DNA of 64,000 nucleotides from contig CAJSYQ010000001.1 of NCBI GenBank assembly GCA_910574015.1, positions 236,637 through 300,636 on the forward strand, written 5' to 3'. The position numbers were made by a program, and so were the translations under genes. Shown piece by piece: positions 35,331 to 43,011 of this stretch (position 1 is its first letter; each line of letters starts with the position of its first letter). The notes below the pieces were generated by a model. It was not told the origin of the DNA. It did not search any database and saw only the letters and a list, made by a program, of their open reading frames with translations. This stretch comes from Eubacteriaceae bacterium. Its GTDB lineage: Bacteria; Bacillota; Clostridia; Lachnospirales; Lachnospiraceae.

Positions 35331-38300
35331 ATGAAGATTCGTAAATTATTTCAAAGGGCTGCGGCGTTTGCTTTGGCTGCGGTCACGGCATTGTCCGCCG
35401 TCCCTGCCACGACAGCGTTCGCAGCGGGCGACATCGGAACGATTAGCTTTACCCACACCTACGACGGTGCAGGGAACGCCATAAGGTACAATTCCAGTGC
35501 GAACATCGGCGGTCATACCGCAGGCGGCACGGGCGAATATAAGTACCGCATGTATGTGGACGGGGAAACGGCGTTCTGCCTTCAGCCGGGCGTACCCTTA
35601 AAAACAGGCAATACGCTTGCAAAGGCGTCTTCCAACACATGGAACGCCCTCTCCGCAGACCAGAAAAAGGCGGTGGGGCTTGCCCTGCTTTACGGCTATC
35701 AGGGGAACAGCGGGAATCTGTCTGGGAGCGATGACGAGAAATGGCTTGCCACGCAGACCCTTGTATGGGAGTTCGTCACGGGATGCCGTAATTCAGCAAG
35801 CCCGTACAGCCAGACAAGCACGACCGTTTACAGCCTGCACTTTGGCTCGAATTATGCAAACAGCGGGGCAAGGTCGGCTTATGACCAGATTGTGTCATTC
35901 ATGACAAGGCACAGCACGATTCCAAGCTTCATGTCGGCGGGCAAGAAAGATATTACAAAAGAACTTGCCTATAAGGACGGGAAGTACAGCCTGACATTGA
36001 CGGATAAGAACAATTCCCTCTCCGAGTATTCCTTTACCAGCTCCGACAGCAATGTAAAAGTGTCAAAGTCTGGGAACAAGCTCACCATCACGTCAAAAAA
36101 GGCGATTGACGGCAAGGCGAGGATTACCGCAACGAGGAACAACACGCCGACGGTCAGCAGCGGGGCGAAGATGATTGCATACGGCGACCCGAACCTGCAG
36201 GACGTTATCACGGGCGTGGAAAACGTGGACACCATGACGGCGTATATCAACGTGGAAACGCCGACAGGGACGGTCGCACTGAAAAAGACTTCCGAGGACG
36301 GCGTTGTTGCGGGGATTTCCTTTACCATCAAGGGCGACGGCTTCAACAAGACCGTAAAGACAGATAAAGACGGAAATATCACGGTGGAGGGCTTATTCCC
36401 TGGCGCTTACACCGTCACGGAGCAGTCCATTGACCGCTACGAGCCGCAGAAAACCCAGACCGTTACGATTATCGGGGGAAAGACTTCTACGGTCACGTTC
36501 AGCAACACCTTGAAGCGTGGAAGCCTTGAGGTTGTGAAAACATCCGAGGACAATCTTGTGGATGGCGTGAAGTTCCACCTTTACGGCACTTCTTTAAGCG
36601 GGCTTGCAGTAGATGAATATGCCGTGACCGATAAGAATGGGCTGGCGAAGTTTGAGAACGTCCTTATCAGCGGCAGTACGCCATATACCCTTGAGGAAGT
36701 GGACACGGCTATCCGCTACGTTGTCCCTGCATCCCAGACCGCCCCGATTGAGTGGAAGAAAGTTACAAAACGCAGCTTTACCAACATCTTAAAGAAATTC
36801 AATGTCACGGTGTTAAAGACCGACGTGGAAACGGGAAAGAAGCCGCAGGGCGACGCCACCCTTGCAGGTGCGGTTTACGGCATTTATAAGGGCGAGGAGC
36901 TTGTGGACACCTACACCACCGATGAAAACGGGCAGTTCACAACAAAATATTATATCTGCGGAAACGATTGGAGCGTCCGTGAGATTACCCCGTCCGAGGG
37001 CTATCTCTTAGACACGACCGTACACCATGTAGGCGCAGAGCCAGAGCTTTACACCGTGGAATATAATTCTGCAAAGAATGATGTGAATGAGCAGGTCATC
37101 AAAGGCAATATTGCCATCATCAAGCACACAGACAACGGCGAAACCCAGATTGAAACGCCAGAGGAGGGGGCTGTCTTTGAGGTATATCTGAAATCCGCAG
37201 GCAGTTTCGATGCGGCGGAGGAAACCGAGCGTGACACATTGATATGTGACGAAAACGGCTTTGCCCAGACAAAGGATATGCCATACGGCATCTATACCGT
37301 GCATCAGACCTCTGGATGGGACGGTCGGGAGTTGATGAAAGATTTTGACGTGTTCATCTGCAAGGACAGCCAGACTTACCGCTACCTTATTAACAACGCC
37401 AACTTTGAGAGCTATATCAAGATTGTGAAAAAGGATATAGAAACGGGCAAAGTCATCCCGTATGCGGGTGCAGGCTTCCAGATTTACGACCCAGAGGGAA
37501 ACCTTGTAACAATGAAATTCACTTATCCCGAAGTGACGGAGATTGACACATTCTACACTACCGCAGACGGCGGGCTTATCACGCCGCAGACACTTGAATA
37601 CGGCAAGGGATATTCGCTTGTGGAAGTGCAAGCCCCATACGGCTATGTTTTAGACTCCGAGCCAGTCTATTTTGACGTGGAGCAGGAAAACTCCGAGGAA
37701 GAAAGCGGCGTCACCATTGTCAAGGTGGAACGCTCCAATATGGCACAGAAAGGCAAGATTACAGTATCCAAGTCTGGGGAGGTATTCAGCAGGGTATCGG
37801 GAAACAAGGGGCTGTACCAGCCGATTTTTGCCGTGGATAATTTAGAGGGAGCGGTCTATGAGATTACCGCAGCCGAGGATATTATCACAACCGACGGCAC
37901 GGTCAGAGCCGAAAAAGGCGAGGTCGTGGACACGCTTACCACAGGGGAAGATGGCACGGCGGAAAGCAAAAAGCTTTATCTCGGTAAGTATGAGGTAAAG
38001 GAAGTGACCGCCCCGTTTGGCATGGTATTAAACGATGAAATCCATGCGGTCGAGCTTGTGTATGCGGGGCAGGAAATTGAAGTGACGGAAACAGGCACGG
38101 AATTTTACAATGAGCGTCAGCGTGTGGAAATCGACCTCAACAAAACCCTTGAGGTGGATGAAGCATACGGCGTGGGCAACAACGGTGAAATCAAAGACGT
38201 CACGTTCGGTCTGTATGCAGCCGAGGAGCTGACCGCAGCCGACGGCTCTGTTATCCCTGCCGATGGATTGATTGAGGTTATTTTCCTTGATGAGAACGGT

Positions 38301-39479
38301 CACGGAAAAGCTATCAGCGACCTGCCGATGGGCAGCTACTATGTGCAGGAAATCAGCACAAATGCCGCCTACCTTATCAGCGATGAGAAGTACCCTGTTG
38401 ACTTCGAGTACGCAGGGCAGGAAACAGCTATCGTGAATATCACGGCAAACGAGGGAGAAGCCATTGAAAACGAACTGATTTACGGTTCTGTCAGTGGTAA
38501 AAAGTCCAACGAGGACGGCGAAGATTTAGGAGGTGCGTTAATTGGCATCTTTAAGACAGGTACAACAGAATATACAAAGGAAAATGCGATTGCGACTGCC
38601 ACATCCGAAGATGACGGCAGTTTTTCTTTTGCGGAAGTTCCGTATGGCACATGGGTTATCCGTGAAATCGAAAGCCCGAAAGGATATGTACTCTCCAAGG
38701 AAGAAATCAACGTGACAATCGGCGAGGTTGACAAAGTTGTGGAGATTGAGCTTGTCAATTATTTTATTACGGGAAATATCGCTCTGACTAAGGTAGACAA
38801 GGACTATCCCGATAACAAGCTCACAGGTGCGGTATTTGAGGTTTACTCTGATACGGACGGCGACGGAAAACTGGATAAAAAGGATGAACTTCTCGGCGAG
38901 ATGGGCGAGGTGGAGAAAGGCGTTTACCAGATGAACGACCTCAGATACGGCAAATACCTTGTCCGTGAGAAAACCGCCCCGACGGGCTTTGTGCTTGATG
39001 AGAACGTCTATCTCGTATCCATTGAGGAAAACGGCAAGACCTACAACGTGGAGAATGAAGCGGGCAAAGGCTTCTTGAATGAAGCGCAGAAAGGCTCACT
39101 CAAAATCGTTAAGACTTCCTCTGACGGCAAGGTGGAGGGCTTCTCTTTCCGTGTCATCGGCAAAGATTACGACCAGACATTCAAGACGGACAAAAATGGC
39201 GAAATCGCCATTAACGGCTTGCGTATCGGCGAATACACCGTGTCCGAGGTCAGCGACAAGGCATCCTCTGGCTATATCCTGCCTGCCGACCAGAAAGTGA
39301 CAATCAAAACAGACGAAACGGCGACCGTCACCATGCACAACGAGCTACGGGACACCCCGAAAACAGGCGATGACTTTAACCTCGGTTTGTGGGTAAGCCT
39401 TGCGGCGGCATTTACTGTCGGTGCAGGAATCTTCGGATTTGTCGGTTATAAGAGCGGAAGAAAGAAAAAGGAGGATTAA
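35331..39479 (+). CDS. Giant cell-wall adhesin: thioester domain, about ten CnaB/SpaA repeats, LPXTG-like anchor
   Basis: A 1382-residue surface protein. A signal peptide (about 1-32) ends at TTAFAAG. A thioester domain follows: Cys83 in AFCLQPG and Gln142 in TQTLVWEF fit the Cys-Gln bond that lets such domains attach covalently to host surfaces. About ten CnaB/SpaA-like beta domains follow, most beginning like GSLEVVKTSEDN and ending with G-x-Y-x-V-x-E strands. The C-terminus has a sorting signal, TPKTG (1342-1346), a hydrophobic helix and a KKKED tail. The ribosome site is AGGAGGT. No sortase is seen here. It probably aids mating contact or adhesion. Confidence 0.92.
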   Translation: MKIRKLFQRAAAFALAAVTALSAVPATTAFAAGDIGTISFTHTYDGAGNAIRYNSSANIGGHTAGGTGEYKYRMYVDGETAFCLQPGVPLKTGNTLAKASSNTWNALSADQKKAVGLALLYGYQGNSGNLSGSDDEKWLATQTLVWEFVTGCRNSASPYSQTSTTVYSLHFGSNYANSGARSAYDQIVSFMTRHSTIPSFMSAGKKDITKELAYKDGKYSLTLTDKNNSLSEYSFTSSDSNVKVSKSGNKLTITSKKAIDGKARITATRNNTPTVSSGAKMIAYGDPNLQDVITGVENVDTMTAYINVETPTGTVALKKTSEDGVVAGISFTIKGDGFNKTVKTDKDGNITVEGLFPGAYTVTEQSIDRYEPQKTQTVTIIGGKTSTVTFSNTLKRGSLEVVKTSEDNLVDGVKFHLYGTSLSGLAVDEYAVTDKNGLAKFENVLISGSTPYTLEEVDTAIRYVVPASQTAPIEWKKVTKRSFTNILKKFNVTVLKTDVETGKKPQGDATLAGAVYGIYKGEELVDTYTTDENGQFTTKYYICGNDWSVREITPSEGYLLDTTVHHVGAEPELYTVEYNSAKNDVNEQVIKGNIAIIKHTDNGETQIETPEEGAVFEVYLKSAGSFDAAEETERDTLICDENGFAQTKDMPYGIYTVHQTSGWDGRELMKDFDVFICKDSQTYRYLINNANFESYIKIVKKDIETGKVIPYAGAGFQIYDPEGNLVTMKFTYPEVTEIDTFYTTADGGLITPQTLEYGKGYSLVEVQAPYGYVLDSEPVYFDVEQENSEEESGVTIVKVERSNMAQKGKITVSKSGEVFSRVSGNKGLYQPIFAVDNLEGAVYEITAAEDIITTDGTVRAEKGEVVDTLTTGEDGTAESKKLYLGKYEVKEVTAPFGMVLNDEIHAVELVYAGQEIEVTETGTEFYNERQRVEIDLNKTLEVDEAYGVGNNGEIKDVTFGLYAAEELTAADGSVIPADGLIEVIFLDENGHGKAISDLPMGSYYVQEISTNAAYLISDEKYPVDFEYAGQETAIVNITANEGEAIENELIYGSVSGKKSNEDGEDLGGALIGIFKTGTTEYTKENAIATATSEDDGSFSFAEVPYGTWVIREIESPKGYVLSKEEINVTIGEVDKVVEIELVNYFITGNIALTKVDKDYPDNKLTGAVFEVYSDTDGDGKLDKKDELLGEMGEVEKGVYQMNDLRYGKYLVREKTAPTGFVLDENVYLVSIEENGKTYNVENEAGKGFLNEAQKGSLKIVKTSSDGKVEGFSFRVIGKDYDQTFKTDKNGEIAINGLRIGEYTVSEVSDKASSGYILPADQKVTIKTDETATVTMHNELRDTPKTGDDFNLGLWVSLAAAFTVGAGIFGFVGYKSGRKKKED

Positions 39480-39484
39480 ACAGG

Positions 39485-39571
39485 ATGAGAGAAAAAACCA
39501 TTATTGCTATTGTGCTTGTGGCATTTATCGGCGGTGCGGCTGCGTGGCTGCATTTCCGCAGGAAGAAATAA
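39485..39571 (+). CDS. Small single-helix membrane protein
   Basis: A 28-residue frame, MREKTIIAIVLVAFIGG and on to a WLHFRRKK tail. It is one hydrophobic helix followed by basic residues, so it would sit in the membrane with the C-terminus inside. It starts 5 bases after the adhesin stop, with an AGGAGG about ten bases upstream. The placement suggests a helper of the adhesin or of its sorting. It matches no family I can name. Confidence 0.5.
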   Translation: MREKTIIAIVLVAFIGGAAAWLHFRRKK

Positions 39572-39615
39572 ATTAGGAGGTTTTTGATATGGGATTGGGG
39601 CGGTTCAGAATGACC

Positions 39616-39639
39616 ACCCTCTTTCCATTTATAGAGGGT
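39616..39639 (+). other. Hairpin in the leader of the gene at 39675
   Basis: ACCCTCT pairs with AGAGGGT around a ten-base loop. It lies within a short open frame of 32 codons (39589-39687) that has its own AGGAGG and overlaps the start of the next gene. The frame may be a leader peptide. Confidence 0.3.
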
Positions 39640-39674
39640 GTTTGTGCGAAGAAACACACAGAACGGAGGAATTT

Positions 39675-39980
39675 ATGGACAGTCTGAAAACCATTGAGGG
39701 CAAAGTCAGAGCCGTCCTGCAAGAAAATGAGGACGCCAGAAATGACGATATGGTGCTGTACCTTGCCCTCTGCAACCTTTATCTGAAAGATGCGGGAGCT
39801 ATGCCGCTTGCCCGAATACTTTTGAACCATAAGGAGCTTGGCTTGCCGAGCTTTGAGAGCGTGGGCAGGACACGCCGCAAATTGCAGGAGAAATACCCAG
39901 AACTTTTAGGGAGTGTGCGGATGCAGAAAATCAGAGCCAAAGGCGAAAAGGCATACCGTAGATATGCGAAAGAATCGTGA
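39675..39980 (+). CDS. Conserved ICE protein, probable DNA-associated helical protein
   Basis: A 101-residue protein, MDSLKTIEGKVRAVLQENED at the start, mainly helical and basic at the C-terminus (KIRAKGEKAYRRYAKES). The middle segment LPSFESVGRTRRKLQEKYPE resembles small helical proteins found in phages and ICEs. The start at 39675 follows CGGAGGAATTT. The role is unknown. Confidence 0.75.
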   Translation: MDSLKTIEGKVRAVLQENEDARNDDMVLYLALCNLYLKDAGAMPLARILLNHKELGLPSFESVGRTRRKLQEKYPELLGSVRMQKIRAKGEKAYRRYAKES

Positions 39981-39988
39981 GGTGAAAG

Positions 39989-40309
39989 GTGCAGGATAAG
40001 TCTTTTGAATACGGAGGGCATCATTTTATCCCAGAGCGGCGGTTCACAAAGCGGGAAGATGATTTTTTCATGATTACCCGCAGGCTTCGGAGTGATACGG
40101 AGTTAGGATTTTTTGCCGCTGACTATTACGGCAGGGGAAGCCAGAAATTCCCTTATTCTTATGATGATTTTTATGCTGCATCCACGGATAAGAAATGCGA
40201 TGTTTTCCGCTGCGTGGAGAACGGCAGGCTGTACGTCCCCTGCCAGTATGAATTGCAGCAATATATGGACGAGAAACAAAAAGAGAGGAGGAACGCCTAT
40301 GAACGGTGA
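39989..40309 (+). CDS. Uncharacterised ICE accessory protein
   Basis: A 106-residue protein with a GTG start at 39989, preceded by GAGGTGAAA. It has many aromatic and charged residues (YGGHHFIPERRF, ADYYGRGSQKFPYSYDDFY, ENGRLYVPCQYEL). This looks like a compact beta-rich domain of the type often found as separate proteins or as parts of large polyvalent ICE proteins. No catalytic motif is visible. It overlaps the next gene by 11 bases. Confidence 0.75.
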   Translation: MQDKSFEYGGHHFIPERRFTKREDDFFMITRRLRSDTELGFFAADYYGRGSQKFPYSYDDFYAASTDKKCDVFRCVENGRLYVPCQYELQQYMDEKQKERRNAYER

Positions 40310-40574
40310 AACACGCTCCAATCAGGGCTATGAAATCATAGAGAGCTGCACTATCGGGAACACGGAGCTTGTCATCGGGCATCACCCGAAAGCCCCGAAC
40401 CCATATGTCTGCTGGTACTGCAAAGGCGGCGACAACTATTATTGGGGCTGCTACTGCAACACCCTTGAAGCGGCGAGGGAGAAACTGAATGAACGCTACC
40501 AGTCTGAGTGCCAGATGCCATATAACCAACAGCACGATAAAAAGGCGAAGCAGCACGATGGGCGTGAGCGGTAG
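40299..40574 (+). CDS. Small ICE accessory protein, related to the N-terminus of the protein at 40724
   Basis: A 91-residue protein starting MNGETRSNQGYEIIES. Its core, YEIIESCTIGNTELVIG, matches YEVTQSIHIGKKEVVFG in the protein at 40724, followed in both by a Cys/Tyr-rich segment and a helix. The two therefore share one domain. Several Cys and Trp residues (YVCWYCKGGDNYYWGCYC) may bind metal or stabilise the fold. The ribosome site is AGAGGAGG. It overlaps the preceding gene. Confidence 0.75.
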   Translation: MNGETRSNQGYEIIESCTIGNTELVIGHHPKAPNPYVCWYCKGGDNYYWGCYCNTLEAAREKLNERYQSECQMPYNQQHDKKAKQHDGRER

Positions 40575-40734
40575 CACGGGAAACAATGAAAATGACAAGA
40601 AATATAACTGCACGGACTGCCCTTACCCCCGATATAAGGACAGCCGTGTCATCTTCTGCGACGTCTGTATCAGAAAAATTTTAGACTGGCAGAGGGAGAA
40701 AAAACAGGGAAAGGAGAACCCCGATGGAGAATGA
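40558..40734 (+). CDS. Small zinc-ribbon-like protein
   Basis: A 58-residue frame with a CTDCPYPRYKDSRVIFCDVC motif, two CxxC pairs 15 residues apart that would bind zinc. The C-terminus is a charged helix. The ATG at 40558 overlaps the previous gene by 17 bases and has only a weak ribosome site; a GTG two codons later is an alternative. It overlaps the next gene by 11 bases, so coupled translation is plausible. Confidence 0.55.
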   Translation: MGVSGSTGNNENDKKYNCTDCPYPRYKDSRVIFCDVCIRKILDWQREKKQGKENPDGE

Positions 40735-41329
40735 AGAAAAACGGATGATTAGCTCCTACGAGGTCACGCAGAGCATCCACATCGGAAAAAAGGAAGTCGT
40801 GTTCGGCATAGATGAGAAAGAGGAATACCCGTATCTTGTCTGCTATTGCACTTACGACAATCCGCTGTCCGCAGAATGGGTGACGGATGCGGTCGGCTCT
40901 GACGACTATCTGGAAGCCATGCAGATGTTTACCGACAGGGTGCGGGAACAGATAGAGAGTGTAAGAGCAGAGCAGGAACAGTTCAAGTTTGACATGACCC
41001 CGTTTACCATAGACGACTGCATCCCAGACGATAAGTGCGGCAGCATTGTGGGCAAGGTCGTTGTCATCAACGCCGAGGTCAACCGCCATGAATATCGTCA
41101 TTCTGCCTATCAGCTTGTACTGGCAGACGGCGGTCACGGTGCGTTGGGCGGCAGGGGGCAGGCGGTGTTCGGCACTTCCCTTGCGGACGGAAAGCACGCC
41201 CGATGGGAACGGTGTGACGTGCTTGGGGAAATCAAGCCAGAGAAGATGCCCGTCTGGGCAAAGGAAGCACTTGCAAAAATCCAATCGCAGGAAAAGGCGA
41301 AGAAATCAAAGAGCAGGGAGGAACGCTGA
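40724..41329 (+). CDS. Two-domain ICE accessory protein
   Basis: A 201-residue protein. Residues 10-75 form the same domain as the protein at 40299. A second part (about 95-180), with VVVINAEVNRHEYRHSAYQL and GGHGALGGRGQAVFGTSL, is a separate fold that I cannot name. The tail is Lys-rich. The ribosome site AAAGGAG precedes the ATG. The stop shares one base with the next start, so the two are translationally coupled. Confidence 0.75.
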   Translation: MENEEKRMISSYEVTQSIHIGKKEVVFGIDEKEEYPYLVCYCTYDNPLSAEWVTDAVGSDDYLEAMQMFTDRVREQIESVRAEQEQFKFDMTPFTIDDCIPDDKCGSIVGKVVVINAEVNRHEYRHSAYQLVLADGGHGALGGRGQAVFGTSLADGKHARWERCDVLGEIKPEKMPVWAKEALAKIQSQEKAKKSKSREER

Positions 41330-42027
41330 TGGAGATACGGACTTTGACGCAATCCGAACAGAAATACACTTACGCACAGAGTATGCAGCTTGAGGGGCAG
41401 ACGGGATGTATCGGTCATCTCCGAGGTGATTTTGCCCCCTCTGGATATGGCTTTTATACTTCTTGGACTGATACGAGGGAGCAATGGAAAACTGATGAAT
41501 TTAAGGCAGGGCTGGACGAAGTTATCAATGCCCTGCGTGAAGATAAGGGGCTTCTGCACAACCGCTATGACATGGCGGCGTTTGCGAGGGAGAATCCCGA
41601 AAGTGCTTTTAAGGGTAATTACTGTACCGAGTACGGCTTCCGTGCGGATACCGACAAGCACGCTTTCCTGCTCCGCTGCAACCCGACAAAGGGCGACTAT
41701 AACTTTTACTGCTACTGCTATGTGAAAGAATGGCTCGATAAGCATATGGCAAAAGCGGAACAGGGAATCCGCTTTATCGACCCACATTATAAAGAGAAGT
41801 TCCGCATCCCAGACGGCGGGAAAATCATTATCACTTATGATTGGGGAGAAAAGGCGGAAAAGAGCTGCCGTTTCATTGACGAATACCATACCGAAGTGGG
41901 CAGTAATCTTTACCACATCTGCGAGTTTGCCGAGCGTATGGAAAATAACGGACACAGCTATGAGCCGAAGCCGCAGGAGCCGCCGTCCGCACAGAAAGCC
42001 CCGAAGCACAAAGACCATGAACGATAG
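41329..42027 (+). CDS. ICE accessory protein with LPD-like C-terminal domain
   Basis: A 232-residue protein. The N-terminal half (MEIRTLTQSEQKYTYAQSMQ, LRGDFAPSGYGFYTSW) is a conserved ICE module. The C-terminal segment (about 155-215), FRIPDGGKIIITY then CRFIDEYHTEVG and ICEFAERMENNGHSYEP, resembles large-polyvalent-protein-associated domains (possibly LPD11; recalled, not searched). The same domain makes up the whole protein at 42243. Anti-restriction or regulatory roles are only guesses. Confidence 0.78.
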   Translation: MEIRTLTQSEQKYTYAQSMQLEGQTGCIGHLRGDFAPSGYGFYTSWTDTREQWKTDEFKAGLDEVINALREDKGLLHNRYDMAAFARENPESAFKGNYCTEYGFRADTDKHAFLLRCNPTKGDYNFYCYCYVKEWLDKHMAKAEQGIRFIDPHYKEKFRIPDGGKIIITYDWGEKAEKSCRFIDEYHTEVGSNLYHICEFAERMENNGHSYEPKPQEPPSAQKAPKHKDHER

Positions 42028-42039
42028 GAGGAAAGGAAC

Positions 42040-42246
42040 ATGGCAGTCAACCAGAAAGCCGTTAAGGTTTTAAATAAGATATTTGAAGCGGGCTTTACCG
42101 AAGAAAAAGCCATTGCCGCTATGACGATGGACGATATTTTATCCATGCAAGGCATTACGGTTGCGGACATCACGCTCATCAATGAGCTGCAAAAAAGCAT
42201 CAAAGGGAACAAAGTTATCTCTTTTCTGGGAGGTGGCACGGAATGA
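42040..42246 (+). CDS. Small helical ICE protein
   Basis: A 68-residue, mostly helical protein (AVKVLNKIFEAGFTEEKAIA, MTMDDILSMQGITVADITLI), reminiscent of a small UBA-like or helix-hairpin bundle. The ribosome site AGGAAAGG precedes the ATG. Its stop overlaps the next start as ATGA, so both are made together. The function is unknown. Confidence 0.72.
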   Translation: MAVNQKAVKVLNKIFEAGFTEEKAIAAMTMDDILSMQGITVADITLINELQKSIKGNKVISFLGGGTE

Positions 42247-42467
42247 GCGGAGGACGGAAAATCTGCATGACGGACAGCGTAGGAAAGGAACTTTTCTCTG
42301 TCCCCGATGGCGGCGTCATCCGTATGTTTTATGGGAACGGGGAGGATTATTTTGCCGTCTGTCGCTATCTGGACGAAACCCATGCAGAGATTGACGGCGT
42401 AAGGTGCGCCGTTCGGGAGTTTGCACAGAGGATGGAACAAAACAGAATCAGCTATGCCCCTGCTTAA
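42243..42467 (+). CDS. Single-domain paralogue of the C-terminus of the protein at 41329
   Basis: A 74-residue protein. ELFSVPDGGVIRMFY, CRYLDETHAEIDG and REFAQRMEQNRISYAP align position by position with the C-terminal domain at 41329-42027. It starts within an ATGA overlap with the previous gene. It probably arose by duplication of the LPD-like domain. A 7-bp hairpin covers its last codons. Confidence 0.72.
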   Translation: MSGGRKICMTDSVGKELFSVPDGGVIRMFYGNGEDYFAVCRYLDETHAEIDGVRCAVREFAQRMEQNRISYAPA

Positions 42468-42478
42468 AGGCGGGGCAT
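42454..42478 (+). other. GC-rich hairpin at the end of the gene at 42243
   Basis: ATGCCCC pairs with GGGGCAT around an 11-base loop. There is no T-tract, so it is more likely an mRNA processing or translation-control structure than a terminator. Confidence 0.4.
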
Positions 42479-42503
42479 GGACAACAGGAGGATTGATATT
42501 TTT

Positions 42504-42542
42504 ATGGAACAGACTGTTTTATCGGGCGGTGATAGGGATTGA
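42504..42542 (+). CDS. Possible 12-residue leader peptide
   Basis: ATG at 42504, frame MEQTVLSGGDRD, stop TGA at 42540-42542. It has a good AGGAGG upstream. Its stop overlaps the TTG start of the next gene as TTGA. That gene has little ribosome site of its own, so translating this mini-frame may deliver ribosomes to it. This is inference from layout only. Confidence 0.35.
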   Translation: MEQTVLSGGDRD

Positions 42543-42997
42543 GTACCGAGCTTATCAACCGTATCACAGTAAAAAAAGACGGCGTGTATGTATCTTCCCA
42601 CAGCTCCAACGACACCTCTCCGTATCATTCATGGAGGTGCAGGGGCTTGTCGGAAATCTATGCCGCCGAGGGGCAGAAAGGGCTTGACCGTGAGGTTATC
42701 CGTATGCTCTATGAGTATGCCGAGCTTCGTGGGACGCATAAAAGCCTTGCACGTTACCGCTACGCAAAGGACGCCCCCGCCGCCCGTGCCATCTATCAGA
42801 AATATATGGACAAGATAGACGACCGCTACGGGCAGATGGACGAAGCCGACCAGAACAGCGTCTGGTACAAGCCCACGGAAAAGGCAAAGGAGTACCGAGC
42901 CTATGAGCGGGAGATGCGGGAAAAGATGTATTCCGAAATCGCTGAAAGATGCGGGGAATACGACAGGAAACAGAAAAACAAAGATATGGAACGATAA
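42539..42997 (+). CDS. Uncharacterised ICE protein
   Basis: A 152-residue protein. I use the TTG at 42539 (STELINRITVKKDGVYVSSH). No ATG lies nearby in frame, and translation is probably coupled to the short frame ending at 42542. The N-terminus is beta-like with His-Ser-Ser-rich residues. The rest is helical and strongly charged, ending in a Lys/Glu-rich coil. It lies 14 bases before the giant helicase gene. No family was recognised. Confidence 0.65.
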   Translation: MSTELINRITVKKDGVYVSSHSSNDTSPYHSWRCRGLSEIYAAEGQKGLDREVIRMLYEYAELRGTHKSLARYRYAKDAPAARAIYQKYMDKIDDRYGQMDEADQNSVWYKPTEKAKEYRAYEREMREKMYSEIAERCGEYDRKQKNKDMER

Positions 42998-43011
42998 GGA
43001 GGTGTAAGCCT

